Positions 1-7,519 of a DNA stretch of 64,000 nucleotides are shown in pieces. Each line of letters begins with the position of its first letter. The first letter of the stretch is position 1. Source of the DNA: Methanocorpusculum sp. (GTDB taxonomy: Archaea > Halobacteriota > Methanomicrobia > Methanomicrobiales > Methanocorpusculaceae); the NCBI GenBank assembly GCA_017399555.1, contig JAFQBW010000050.1, positions 22,325-86,324 on the forward strand. Reading direction: 5' to 3'. The notes under the pieces are model-generated. The model did not search any database. It saw nothing but the letters and a program-made list of their open reading frames with translations, and had not been told where the DNA came from. The translations under genes and the position numbers were made by a program.

Positions 1-351
1 TTTCGGGAGAAGCTCGGACATTGCCTTGGCAAGCATGGACTTACCCGTACCCGGGCTTCCAATCATCATCACGTGGCGGCGCTGAGTTGCCGCCTTCTTA
101 ATCACATCAACAGCATGTTCCTGTCCGATAACCTGATCGATTAACGATTCGGGAATTGGGATATCTGATGTTGTATCGAAGCGGACGCCGCCGAAAAGCT
201 CTGCATCATAGTCGTCGGATGCATAGTGCTCTTTGACCGGAGTTTCCTCCCGCGCAGGCTCTGCAGCATCACCGCTTGGGGACGCCTGTGCTAAAACCGG
301 CTCTAAAACAGCCTCGGTCTCCCTGACCGGCGTAGTATTTGGCTCTTCCAT
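1..351 (-). CDS. lonB: ATP-dependent protease LonB, N-terminal part (cut by window edge)
   Basis: The first 117 codons of archaeal LonB, the membrane-anchored AAA+ protease that degrades damaged and regulatory proteins. The ATG at 351 opens an acidic, poorly conserved leader of about 60 residues. This runs into the conserved start of the AAA+ domain ([17 protein letters not shown]) and a Walker A loop, GSPGTGKS, at residues 98-105. The membrane helices and the Ser-Lys protease domain lie beyond the window. It is transcribed divergently from prs across a 93-bp AT-rich spacer that must hold both promoters. The Walker A context and the [15 protein letters not shown] block make the family call firm. 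The exact start is less certain because the leader is variable. Confidence 0.9.
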   Translation of the reverse strand, partial: MEEPNTTPVRETEAVLEPVLAQASPSGDAAEPAREETPVKEHYASDDYDAELFGGVRFDTTSDIPIPESLIDQVIGQEHAVDVIKKAATQRRHVMMIGSPGTGKSMLAKAMSELLPK

Positions 352-444
352 ATCTGTATATACCTGCCTTCAGATGAAGTCTGTATTATTTGTACTTGAT
401 TATAATTTAAGTACTTTCAGTATTAAGATAGTATCTGCAGAAAT

Positions 445-1290
445 ATGAAGGTCATCTATACAGAAAAAAGTCAGCTGCTTGCGGCACGTACAGCCCAGAA
501 ACTCGGATGCGGGCTTTCCAGCGTCGAATACACCACCTTCCCGGACGGGGAGTTGTATGTGCGCGTAAAAGAGCTTGATGATGAAATGGTCGTTGTAGCA
601 AGCACGGTTGATACCACTACCGCCCTTCAGGTTATGCTTCTGATGGACGCCTGCGAAGGAAGAGATGTCACCCTGGTTCTTCCGTACATGGGATACGCCC
701 GTCAGGACAAGCGCTTCAAAGAGGGAGAGCCAATCTCCGCACGCGCCCTTGCACGCGCACTTTCCGAAGGTGCTTCCCGTGTGTTTACCGTAAACATCCA
801 CGACCCGTCTGTCTTAAACCACTTCCGCTGTCCGGCAGAGAACTTAAACATCGCACCAGAGATTGGCGCATACATCCAGACGCAGCCAATTGAAAACCCG
901 CTCATCTTATCCCCTGATATTGGCGCATGGGAGTTTGCAAAGAGCGTTTCCGCTCCGTTCGGCTGGGACTGCGACCACCTGGACAAGACGCGCCTTTCCG
1001 GCTCTGAAGTCAAGATGGCGCCAAAGCACCTTGATGCAGCAGGAAGAGACTGTGTTATTGTCGATGATATTATCGCAACCGGCGGTTCGATGGCTCTTGC
1101 AGCAAGCATGCTCCTTGAGCAGGGTGCAAAGTCTGTTCGCGCAGCAGGTGTCCACGGTGTCTTTGCTTCCGGCGGATACATTAAGCTGATGCAGGGCGGT
1201 CTTGCAGATGTTGCAAACTCGGATACTATCGAGCGTGCATCCACGAAGTTCTCCGCAGCAGGTATCATCGCAGACGCAATCAGAAAATAA
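445..1290 (+). CDS. prs: Ribose-phosphate pyrophosphokinase
   Basis: Makes PRPP from ribose 5-phosphate and ATP in the cytoplasm, feeding purine, pyrimidine, histidine and methanopterin-related synthesis. The 281 residues match the short archaeal form. Visible motifs are FPDGE near residue 32, YMGYARQDKRF near 81-91, the flexible-loop Lys-Thr-Arg near 181-183, and the PRPP-binding loop VIVDDIIATGGSM near 204-216. Codon use is strongly biased towards TTA, CGC and GCA, like the other presumed high-expression genes here (argG, ahcY). nob1 follows after only 2 bp, so the two are probably co-transcribed. Confidence 0.95.
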   Translation: MKVIYTEKSQLLAARTAQKLGCGLSSVEYTTFPDGELYVRVKELDDEMVVVASTVDTTTALQVMLLMDACEGRDVTLVLPYMGYARQDKRFKEGEPISARALARALSEGASRVFTVNIHDPSVLNHFRCPAENLNIAPEIGAYIQTQPIENPLILSPDIGAWEFAKSVSAPFGWDCDHLDKTRLSGSEVKMAPKHLDAAGRDCVIVDDIIATGGSMALAASMLLEQGAKSVRAAGVHGVFASGGYIKLMQGGLADVANSDTIERASTKFSAAGIIADAIRK

Positions 1291-1292
1291 GC

Positions 1293-1772
1293 ATGCAGTA
1301 TATTCTGGATGCTTCCTTTTTTTTCGCGGAGAATCATTTAGAGGGTGACCTCTGGACTACCGCGGAGGTCGCAGAGGAGATTCGCGACCATGTCTCAAAG
1401 ATGCGTTTTGCGGTGCTGACCGCAGAGGGTCTCAAAATCGGCGGGGCAGGACCGGCAGAGGTTTCTGCAGTGAAAGAGGCGGCAGAGAAGTCCGGAGACC
1501 TTCGGGTGCTGTCTGAGACAGATATCTCGGTTATTGCCTTTGGTCTCGCTACCGGCGGGACGGTTGTCTCCGGAGATTTTGCGGTGCAGAATGTCTGTAG
1601 GCATCTGAAAGTCCCGGTCAAGAGTCTGCTTTCCAAGACAGCGAAAAAGAAGGTCTGGAAGCTTTTGTGCTCAGGATGCGGAGCGGAGATTCCGGCAGGA
1701 GAAAAGGACTGTCCTATATGCGGTTCTCCGCCGAAGATGCGGGGAACGGAGAAGCGTGCTAACGGAAATTAG
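1293..1772 (+). CDS. nob1: Endoribonuclease Nob1 (PIN domain plus zinc ribbon)
   Basis: Archaeal Nob1 makes the final cut at the 3' end of 16S rRNA during small-subunit maturation. The 159 residues begin with a PIN domain carrying the expected acidic residues (Asp6 in ILDAS, Asp77 in SETDIS, Asp95 in SGDF). They end in a zinc ribbon, CSGC at 126-129 and CPIC at 140-143. The start 2 bp after prs gives the exact PIN N-terminus. A run of ten T follows the gene and would serve as a terminator before the convergent FkbM gene. Confidence 0.88.
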   Translation: MQYILDASFFFAENHLEGDLWTTAEVAEEIRDHVSKMRFAVLTAEGLKIGGAGPAEVSAVKEAAEKSGDLRVLSETDISVIAFGLATGGTVVSGDFAVQNVCRHLKVPVKSLLSKTAKKKVWKLLCSGCGAEIPAGEKDCPICGSPPKMRGTEKRANGN

Positions 1773-1797
1773 AGACGCAGATAAATAGAGAAAATCC

Positions 1798-1807
1798 TTT
1801 TTTTTTT
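1798..1807 (+). terminator. T-rich terminator after nob1
   Basis: An uninterrupted run of ten T lies 26 bp past the nob1 stop. U-rich tracts without a strong hairpin are the usual intrinsic terminator in Euryarchaeota. The site sits between convergent genes. Confidence 0.55.
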
Positions 1808-2633
1808 ACACCCTTGCATACATCTTCTTCCACTTTTCCGAAATCCGATACTCAGGGTTCGCCGCCTTGATAATTCCGCGAAGCACTGCCGCATCATCTG
1901 CGAAATGATATGTACAGACAGCAATCTTCGGCGCATCCCGCTTCAGCGTCGAAACAGCCCCCTGCATCATCTGCCGCTCAGCACCCTCAATATCCGCCTT
2001 GATAAAGTCCGGGGAAACGCCTTCCGCCTCACAGAACGCATCAACAGTCGTCAGACGTGCCGTCTCCTTTCTTCCCTGCTGGGAAAGAACCATCGAAGAA
2101 CCAACCAGAGTCCCGTCAAGCACCGTAAACTCTGCTGAACCCTCACAGTCGGAAAGCGCCGCCGGCACAATATGCACCCGCTCCTTTAACGCCGGATTCA
2201 AATCAAGCGTCTTTCGAAGCTCTGCGCGGGCGGCGGAAATTGGTTCGAAGGCATAGACCTCTGCACCCCGATATGCCGCAAGAAGAGAAAACACCCCTAA
2301 GTTTGCTCCGCAGTCAAACACCACATCCCCTTCCTCAATTCTCACATCCTCCCACTCATACGGACCCTCATCCACATAGCGGAACGAACCAAGCAGTGCC
2401 GGATAGAGAATATCGCCAATCTCCATCGCATAATACGCCTCCTCGCGGGTTGGAAACTCCGCATGAGACAAACGCGGCAGATACAGCGGACCGACAGCAA
2501 GGCAGTCCCTCTTTCGCACATAATGCCGCCGAAACATCCGCTCATACTGCACCCGGTAGAAATCCTCCGTTCTTCCGGCAACCGTCAGGCGATAGCGAAG
2601 CGAATCAAAAAAAGCAGGTTTAGTTCTCATCAT
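1806..2633 (-). CDS. FkbM-family SAM-dependent methyltransferase
   Basis: A 275-residue methyltransferase of the FkbM type, often tied to glycan or polyketide O-methylation. The SAM-binding motif VVFDCGANLGVFSLLAA lies near residues 107-123, followed by the acidic EVYAFEP loop, then FIKADIEGAE near 205-215, the FkbM hallmark. No signal peptide is visible. It overlaps the end of the upstream UPF0104 gene by 14 bp, so it probably forms one transcript with the two flippase-like genes. The context suggests modification of a cell-envelope glycan or lipid, but the substrate cannot be read from the sequence. Confidence 0.82.
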   Translation of the reverse strand: MMRTKPAFFDSLRYRLTVAGRTEDFYRVQYERMFRRHYVRKRDCLAVGPLYLPRLSHAEFPTREEAYYAMEIGDILYPALLGSFRYVDEGPYEWEDVRIEEGDVVFDCGANLGVFSLLAAYRGAEVYAFEPISAARAELRKTLDLNPALKERVHIVPAALSDCEGSAEFTVLDGTLVGSSMVLSQQGRKETARLTTVDAFCEAEGVSPDFIKADIEGAERQMMQGAVSTLKRDAPKIAVCTYHFADDAAVLRGIIKAANPEYRISEKWKKMYARV

Positions 2634-3669
2634 CCAGCGTTACCGTTGCATTCTTTGCTTCCCGCTTTACAATGATAAACGACGCAATAAATCCAAGTAC
2701 CAGATTCGAGTAGTACAGGATGGCACGCAGGAGAACAACAAAGAGACCAATAACCGAGCTTGGCAGAATCAGCGAATAGAATCCCGCATAACACAGCTCT
2801 GCAATACCCGTACTTCCCGGAGTTAACGGAATCATCAGGATGACCGCGATAATCAGCTGGAAGATAATCGAGAGCAGAATATGCGGCTCATAGCCCATTC
2901 CCATCATGATAACCGAGGCAATCGAGTACTCGCAGGTCCAGAATGCCAGCGAGAACAGCAGACCGAGGAATAGACCAATTCTTCCCTCCTTTCCGGCGAA
3001 GTGGCGGAAGGTGCTGTAGAACTGATCGATTCCACCAGTGATGTCTCCCTCCAGCTTCTCGCGGCGTGCCGGCTTCATCTTCTTGGTAACGAGTCCGAGA
3101 ATCGCAAGTCCCCACTTCTTGACGGTCTCGGGTTTTCGCATAATCAGAATCAGAACCAGCAGAATGCCGACAAAGAATGCCGTTCCAATCCAGGCGGCGG
3201 TAATCAGTTCCGCGGGAATCTCGCCGTTGCGGTAAACGATAGAGAATGCCCCCATACCAATGATGACTCCCAGAACCAGCAGAACCGCTTCAAGCAGACG
3301 TTCAACGAGGACGACAGCCGTTGAGTCTGCAAGCGGCACCTTTGCTTTGTAGAGCTCGTGGACGCGAACGGGCTCTCCGCCAATATTCGACGGCGTAATT
3401 GCCGCAAGAAGCTGGCCGGACGCCGCCATATTGATACAATGGCGAAGCGGGACGCGGTATCCAAGCGAGCGGCAGAGAACCAGAATACGGATTCCCCAGA
3501 ACACAATCGCCAACAGATGCAGACCAAAGGCTATCAGAAGGAATCGGTAGTCAAAGTTTTTCAGCGCAACCAGCGTCTCTTCGTCAAAGGTGAAGAGAAT
3601 CACCAGAAGCATGATTCCAAGCGAAAGGCCAATGGAAATCCAGAGAAGTTTTTTGTATTTTGCGTCCAT
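2620..3669 (-). CDS. UPF0104 / LPG-synthase-TM family flippase-like membrane protein (second copy)
   Basis: A 349-residue integral membrane protein with about eight hydrophobic segments and a charged cytoplasmic loop near residue 200. It belongs to the family of the MprF flippase domain (lysylphosphatidylglycerol synthase TM region). The signatures ITPSNIGGEPVRVHEL near residues 95-110 and IPLTPGSTGIAELCYAGFYS near 278-297 are conserved in archaeal members. It starts one base after the stop of the paralogue upstream, a clear tandem duplication. The likely role is movement of a lipid-linked molecule across the membrane; the substrate is unknown. No aminoacyltransferase domain is attached. Confidence 0.8.
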   Translation of the reverse strand: MDAKYKKLLWISIGLSLGIMLLVILFTFDEETLVALKNFDYRFLLIAFGLHLLAIVFWGIRILVLCRSLGYRVPLRHCINMAASGQLLAAITPSNIGGEPVRVHELYKAKVPLADSTAVVLVERLLEAVLLVLGVIIGMGAFSIVYRNGEIPAELITAAWIGTAFFVGILLVLILIMRKPETVKKWGLAILGLVTKKMKPARREKLEGDITGGIDQFYSTFRHFAGKEGRIGLFLGLLFSLAFWTCEYSIASVIMMGMGYEPHILLSIIFQLIIAVILMIPLTPGSTGIAELCYAGFYSLILPSSVIGLFVVLLRAILYYSNLVLGFIASFIIVKREAKNATVTLDDEN

Positions 3670-4704
3670 TTATGTCTCCAGATGGGCTTCGCGGCGTACG
3701 ATGCGCATACTTGCGATAAAACCCACGATGAGGTTGAAGTAGTAGAAGATAAAGCGGTACAGCAGCACGAAGATACCGACAATCGAGGTCGGAATAATCA
3801 GTGCATAGAGACTGCCTAAGGAAATCTCTGCAACGCCGACTCCGCCAGGGGTTATCGGGATCATGAGAATCACCGTAATCAGCACCTGGAAGATTAAGGA
3901 GAGCAGGAAGAGTGCCGGGGTTGGTTCAACACCGAGTCCCATGCAGATGAAGAATGCGATGATAAACTCGTTTACCCAGTAGAGGACGGTAAAGAGCAGA
4001 CCAAAAGCGAGTCCTGCCCGGGCTTTTCCGCTGAAATGTGAAAGCGTGGTGTAGAACTGTCCGACATAGCCTTCGAACTTCTTAAAGCTCTTCTGCATCT
4101 TCTCCGGGCTTTTTTTGCGGGAGAGGAGATTAGATATCTTTCCCATGAATGCGTAGCCGAGCTTCGGGTTTCTGGCAAACACCAGGAAGAGCAGCACAAG
4201 CCCGGCAAAGATACCGGCCGCAAGATATGCGGCAAACATGCAGACTGCCGGAAGCTCAATTTCCCCGAAGAACATGCCAAGCGCAAACACGCAGATTCCG
4301 GTGCCGACCGCAAGAACGATTCCGTCAAATACCCGCTCCATGATAACGACCGCGGTCGCGTTTCCGCCGGGAACGCCTGCTTTGGTCAGCTCATAGACAC
4401 GAACCGGCTCGCCGCCAATCTGCGAAGGCGTGACCGAGGCGATAAAGGTGTTGGAACAGACGAGATTTATGCAGTGGAAAAAGCGGACCTTGTAGCCGAG
4501 CGAGCGGCACATCAGCTTGATTCTTCCCGACCAGAAAAGAAGGGATACCGCATGCATCGCAAGGGCGAGAATCAGCAGACCAGGCATACAGCTTTTCAGT
4601 GCGGTTAAAGTGTCTGCATCAATTGTCAGGAGGAGAACGGCAAAGAGAACTGCCAGACTGATTCCAACAGAAATTATCAGCAGTTTCTTCTGTCCTTTCT
4701 CCAT
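3670..4704 (-). CDS. UPF0104 / LPG-synthase-TM family flippase-like membrane protein (first copy)
   Basis: This 344-residue protein is the upstream paralogue of the neighbouring flippase-like protein and shares its layout throughout: an opening transmembrane helix, VTPSQIGGEPVRVYELTKAGVPGG, a basic loop near residue 195-215, and IPITPGGVGVAEISLGSLYA. The stop directly abuts the next start, so both are on one transcript with the FkbM gene. The retained shared motifs argue that both copies are functional. Upstream lies repeat element A, leaving little room for a promoter other than the stretch at about 4710-4760. Confidence 0.8.
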   Translation of the reverse strand: MEKGQKKLLIISVGISLAVLFAVLLLTIDADTLTALKSCMPGLLILALAMHAVSLLFWSGRIKLMCRSLGYKVRFFHCINLVCSNTFIASVTPSQIGGEPVRVYELTKAGVPGGNATAVVIMERVFDGIVLAVGTGICVFALGMFFGEIELPAVCMFAAYLAAGIFAGLVLLFLVFARNPKLGYAFMGKISNLLSRKKSPEKMQKSFKKFEGYVGQFYTTLSHFSGKARAGLAFGLLFTVLYWVNEFIIAFFICMGLGVEPTPALFLLSLIFQVLITVILMIPITPGGVGVAEISLGSLYALIIPTSIVGIFVLLYRFIFYYFNLIVGFIASMRIVRREAHLET

Positions 4705-4787
4705 GTATGCTTAAGATATGGTCGCTGTCGGCATATATGCCTTCTTCATAGTATAGAGAAAGAAAGGAGGAACGAAAAACCAAAACA

Positions 4788-4805
4788 GCAATGCCGTTGC
4801 ATTGC
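4788..4805. repeat. Isolated hairpin resembling the repeat-element ends
   Basis: GCAATGC, then the loop CGTT, then GCATTGC. The stem is the same as the right-end hairpins of elements B and C, but the loop is not GATA/TATC. It lies 68 bp outside element A and may be a remnant of a second copy. Confidence 0.45.
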
Positions 4806-4872
4806 TCAAAAGAGGTGGCGGAAAAAGATAGGAGAATTTCTAACAACCTCTATTTTTCAAAAACTTCATGAA

Positions 4873-5082
4873 GCAACACGATAGTGTTGCGTTACAGAAA
4901 GCGAGCGATAAGCGAAGCTTTCGCCATCTTCATGATGAACATTATGTCCGAAATTCGTGTAGATTCGCGTTTGAAAGTTAAAACACGCGAATCAACGCGA
5001 ATATTGAAAATATGTTTGGAGGATCTTTTGTCGCTCCGTCGCTAATCGCTCCTCCGCTGCTCACGCAACACTATCGTGTTGC
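4873..5082. repeat. Palindromic intergenic element, copy A (210 bp)
   Basis: The element is bounded by two 18-bp hairpins that are exact inverted repeats of each other: GCAACAC-GATA-GTGTTGC at 4873-4890 and GCAACAC-TATC-GTGTTGC at 5065-5082. Inside the left end is a GCGA-rich block (AGCGATAAGCGAAGCTTTCG); inside the right end is a different one (rc of GGAGGAGCGATTAGCGACGG). The centre is an imperfect inverted repeat, ATTCGTGTAGATTCGCGT at 4953-4970 facing ACGCGAATCAACGCGAAT at 4985-5002. Element C carries the same two end types in the opposite order, so A is inverted relative to C. No convincing ORF lies inside. It fills most of the 408-bp gap between the flippase-like genes and hsp20. A MITE- or REP-like element or a structured RNA are both possible. 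Confidence 0.75.
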
Positions 5083-5112
5083 TTTTGTGGTTGTTAGAAA
5101 TCCCCGAGAAGG

Positions 5113-5583
5113 TTATTCTACCGGGATTTCTTCTCCTTCTTCCTGCTTTACCTTCATGAGGACAAGCTCTAAGACGCCGTTTCTAAAAACAGCCCGTGCC
5201 CCTTCAGCGGTAACTTCTTCCGGCAGAAGGATGGTGCGTTTTCCCGCAGCGGTTCTTCTTTCGCGTAAGTGATAGACGCCGGAAGAGACCGTCTCGGTAC
5301 AGACGGATGTCTGGATGAGCAGGGTTGTCGGGTTGAGCAGTTTTACCGAGACATCCTCTTTGGTCATGCCGGGAAGGTCACAGGAGATGACTAAGGCCTC
5401 ATCAGTCTCGGTTAAGTCAACCATGAAGTTTCCGGAGATACGCGGAACAGTATTTCTCACGGTGGTTCTGATATATTCCGGTTTCGGCATCACCGAAACG
5501 GCACGGGATTCGATATCGGACAGGAAGGAATCAATGGTGTTTCCAATCGATTCAAAACTGAATGCATATGGGGTAAGTGACAT
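5113..5583 (-). CDS. hsp20: Small heat-shock protein, Hsp20/alpha-crystallin family
   Basis: An ATP-independent holdase of 156 residues. The alpha-crystallin domain spans about residues 45-145: VDLTETDEALVISCDLPGMTKEDVSVKL, then an insert loop, then VYHLRERRTAAGKRTILLPEEV and the closing ARAVFRNGVLELVLMK. The short N-terminal arm and the acidic tail EGEEIPVE are typical, though a classic IXI tail motif is not clear. Its promoter carries a palindrome over the expected transcription start, pointing to repression that is lifted by stress. The same palindrome precedes the ArsR-type regulator at 13510. Confidence 0.93.
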   Translation of the reverse strand: MSLTPYAFSFESIGNTIDSFLSDIESRAVSVMPKPEYIRTTVRNTVPRISGNFMVDLTETDEALVISCDLPGMTKEDVSVKLLNPTTLLIQTSVCTETVSSGVYHLRERRTAAGKRTILLPEEVTAEGARAVFRNGVLELVLMKVKQEEGEEIPVE

Positions 5584-5618
5584 GGTTTGTATTCTCCGTA
5601 TGGTATTTGTCAGGTCTT

Positions 5619-5637
5619 GACTTACTAATAGTAAGTC
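5619..5637 (-). promoter_or_regulatory. hsp20 operator palindrome
   Basis: GACTTACTAATAGTAAGTC is a perfect inverted repeat of 8-bp arms around AAT. On the hsp20 strand it lies directly downstream of a TATA-like box, over the expected transcription start, as repressor sites do. The core CTTAC-N5-GTAAG recurs at 13482-13496. Confidence 0.7.
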
Positions 5638-5649
5638 ATATTTATTTAA
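5638..5649 (-). promoter_or_regulatory. hsp20 TATA box
   Basis: Read on the minus strand this is TTAAATAAATAT, a good archaeal TATA element. A start about 25 bp downstream would fall inside the adjacent palindrome. On the plus strand the same AT-rich stretch may also serve the divergent FKBP-like gene. Confidence 0.55.
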
Positions 5650-5719
5650 GTAGTTTTTCGAAACGGCAAAAAGAAGAGAGGAAGGTGTTTATGATAAGAA
5701 AGAGAAATTATATACACAC

Positions 5720-6355
5720 ATGGCTGTACAGAAGAAAACAAATGCCGGTGACAAGCCGGCGGAAGAGAAGAAAACCAACTGGATGCAGATTGGTGTAATC
5801 GCATTCTGTATCCTGATGGTTGTTATGTGCGTTCTCTCGTTCGCAAACTTCCAGAACTTCTTCGGCGGAGGAGGAACTGCCGGACCGGCAGAAGCAGGAA
5901 ACCCGGTTGCCGTTCAATATACCCTGTTCATTGGAGAATCCCCGGTCTTTACCAACGTTGACGGATTCATCGCAGGATACGAAGTAAACGAAAGCGCCTA
6001 CATCTCTGTTGCAAACAAGACCGAGCCGTACATCCTCTACGCATCTGAACAGAATGCAATCGCAAACGGTGTTATCGGTATGAACATCGGGGAAAGCAAG
6101 ACCGTTGACGGTTCCGGCGCGGCCCTGAAACTGACCTACCCGAAGGCAGATGTCGAGAAAATGGGACTGAAGTTCGCAGAACTTGAAGTCGGAGATATGC
6201 TGCAGTTATCCTTCCCGTACATTGACGAACTTGATGAAGTGGCAAACGGATTCCGCTCCGCAATTATCACCGAAAAGACCGCAGAGAATATTACAGTCCA
6301 GTACGGTACCGACAAGATTGTCATGCAGTTTGTCGGATACATGCAGATTGCATAA
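5720..6355 (+). CDS. Membrane-anchored FKBP-like peptidyl-prolyl isomerase domain protein
   Basis: A 211-residue protein with a short charged N-terminus, one hydrophobic helix (about residues 23-46) and a Gly-rich linker. An extracellular FKBP-like domain then runs from about residue 60 to the end. The order VQYTLFI, then an ANGVIGMNIGESKTV bulge, then the IF-type insert (KLTYPKADVEKMGLKFAELEVGDMLQL) is that of SlyD-type FKBPs. It probably helps fold proteins on the cell surface. It is divergent from hsp20. A TATA-like TTATATAC lies only 5 bp before the ATG, which is too close for a normal start, so the promoter may be at about 5640 or translation may begin further in (Met22). Confidence 0.7.
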   Translation: MAVQKKTNAGDKPAEEKKTNWMQIGVIAFCILMVVMCVLSFANFQNFFGGGGTAGPAEAGNPVAVQYTLFIGESPVFTNVDGFIAGYEVNESAYISVANKTEPYILYASEQNAIANGVIGMNIGESKTVDGSGAALKLTYPKADVEKMGLKFAELEVGDMLQLSFPYIDELDEVANGFRSAIITEKTAENITVQYGTDKIVMQFVGYMQIA

Positions 6356-6364
6356 CCCCATATC

Positions 6365-6372
6365 TTTTTTTT
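6365..6372 (+). terminator. T-rich terminator after the FKBP-like gene
   Basis: Eight T ten bases past the stop codon, in the short gap before dys. Confidence 0.45.
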
Positions 6373-6422
6373 CCTGAGTCAATAAGAGCAGGTTTTTCCC
6401 GTATTCCCGCGAATATACCTGT

Positions 6423-7385
6423 ATGTTTGATACGCCGACGAATCCGATGCGCCCTGAAGCATCAGTAGACAAGCTTCTGGAGAATATGAGCAGATCGGGT
6501 TTTCAGGGAAGAAAGCTTGGCGAGAGTTTCCAGATTTGGAAGGAAATGATTGAGACGCCGGGAATCCGGATTGTGCTTGGTCTTTCCGGGGCGATTGTTC
6601 CAGCCGGTATGCAGGAGTGTATCATCCAGCTGGTGGAAAACCGCTTTGTGGACTGTATCGTATCCACCGGGGCAAATATGTTCCATGACCTCTGCGAGCA
6701 CATGGGCATTAAACACTACAAGGGAACCCACCTGGCAGATGATGCGGCACTGTTCAACAGCGGAGTTAACCGGATTTATGATGTGTTTGCATCGGACAAG
6801 GAAATCTGTTCGATGGAAAACTGGGTGTGTGCGCTTGGTCTGTCTCTTGGAAAACAGACGATGTCCTCCCGCGACTTCCTGCGCCTGGTCGGGGAAAAAA
6901 TCAATGAAGAGCGTCCCGAGGGAAGAAGTATTCTTGGAACCTGTGCAAAAATGGGCGTTCCGCTCCATGTCCCAGCACTGGCTGATTCCTCGATTGGTAT
7001 TGGGCTTGTTGCGGCCCGGAGAAAAGGGGCAGAACTTACCATTGACCAGGTAGCAGATGCAGATGAGCTTTCGGAGTTTGTAGAACTTGGTGAGAAGAGC
7101 GGCGTTATCTACCTTGGCGGCGGAACGCCGAAGAACTTCATTCAGCAGACAGAAGTTATCTTCCCGAAGTATCACGACCACTATTTAGGCGGTCATGAGT
7201 TTGCCCTGCAGTATACAACCGACGCCCCGCACTGGGGAGGACTTTCCGGCTGTACGTTTGAGGAGGGTATCAGCTGGGGCAAGGAACGCCCGGAGTCACG
7301 CAAACTGCAGTGCTTCTGCGATATCACGATAGCGCTCCCGATTGTAACCTCCGCCCTGATTGCCTCCGGCGTAAAGCGGGCATAA
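6423..7385 (+). CDS. dys: Deoxyhypusine synthase
   Basis: Transfers the aminobutyl group of spermidine to a lysine of aIF5A, the first step of hypusine formation and essential for translation. The 320 residues show the family blocks VSTGANMFHDLCEHMG near residues 79-95, YLGGGTPKNFIQQ near 230-243, and HWGGLSGCTFEEGISWGK near 270-287. The last Lys in EGISWGK is the active-site lysine that carries the enzyme-substrate imine. A 67-bp spacer separates it from the FKBP-like gene, so it may have its own promoter. Confidence 0.94.
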   Translation: MFDTPTNPMRPEASVDKLLENMSRSGFQGRKLGESFQIWKEMIETPGIRIVLGLSGAIVPAGMQECIIQLVENRFVDCIVSTGANMFHDLCEHMGIKHYKGTHLADDAALFNSGVNRIYDVFASDKEICSMENWVCALGLSLGKQTMSSRDFLRLVGEKINEERPEGRSILGTCAKMGVPLHVPALADSSIGIGLVAARRKGAELTIDQVADADELSEFVELGEKSGVIYLGGGTPKNFIQQTEVIFPKYHDHYLGGHEFALQYTTDAPHWGGLSGCTFEEGISWGKERPESRKLQCFCDITIALPIVTSALIASGVKRA

Positions 7386-7519
7386 CCCGCACCTTTTTTG
7401 AAAGAGAAAACATTCGACAACGTATTGCACGTTGATGTCCGGTACGATACTCTTTTGCACATTTTGTTCCATAATCTGCTGTTTTCTTTAAATACTAAGA
7501 ACATGAATTACTCAGTGTT

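Noticed and set aside
4873..5082. CRISPR array
   Set aside because: The three similar repeats lie at separate loci with different flanks; there is no short direct repeat with regular spacers and no cas gene.
5577..5798. A 73-codon plus-strand frame across the hsp20-FKBP gap
   Set aside because: It runs through the operator and TATA region and out of frame into the FKBP-like gene. A GAGGAAGGTG sequence upstream of an ATG near 5690 is suggestive, but the peptide is basic and unlike any family.
6462..7181. A 239-codon minus-strand frame over dys
   Set aside because: Deoxyhypusine synthase on the other strand has all its motifs; this frame has none.
7418..7434. CAACGT-N5-ACGTTG inverted repeat as a firm fno operator
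   Set aside because: The arms are only six bases long and the site is about 85 bp from the start; it is mentioned but not called.
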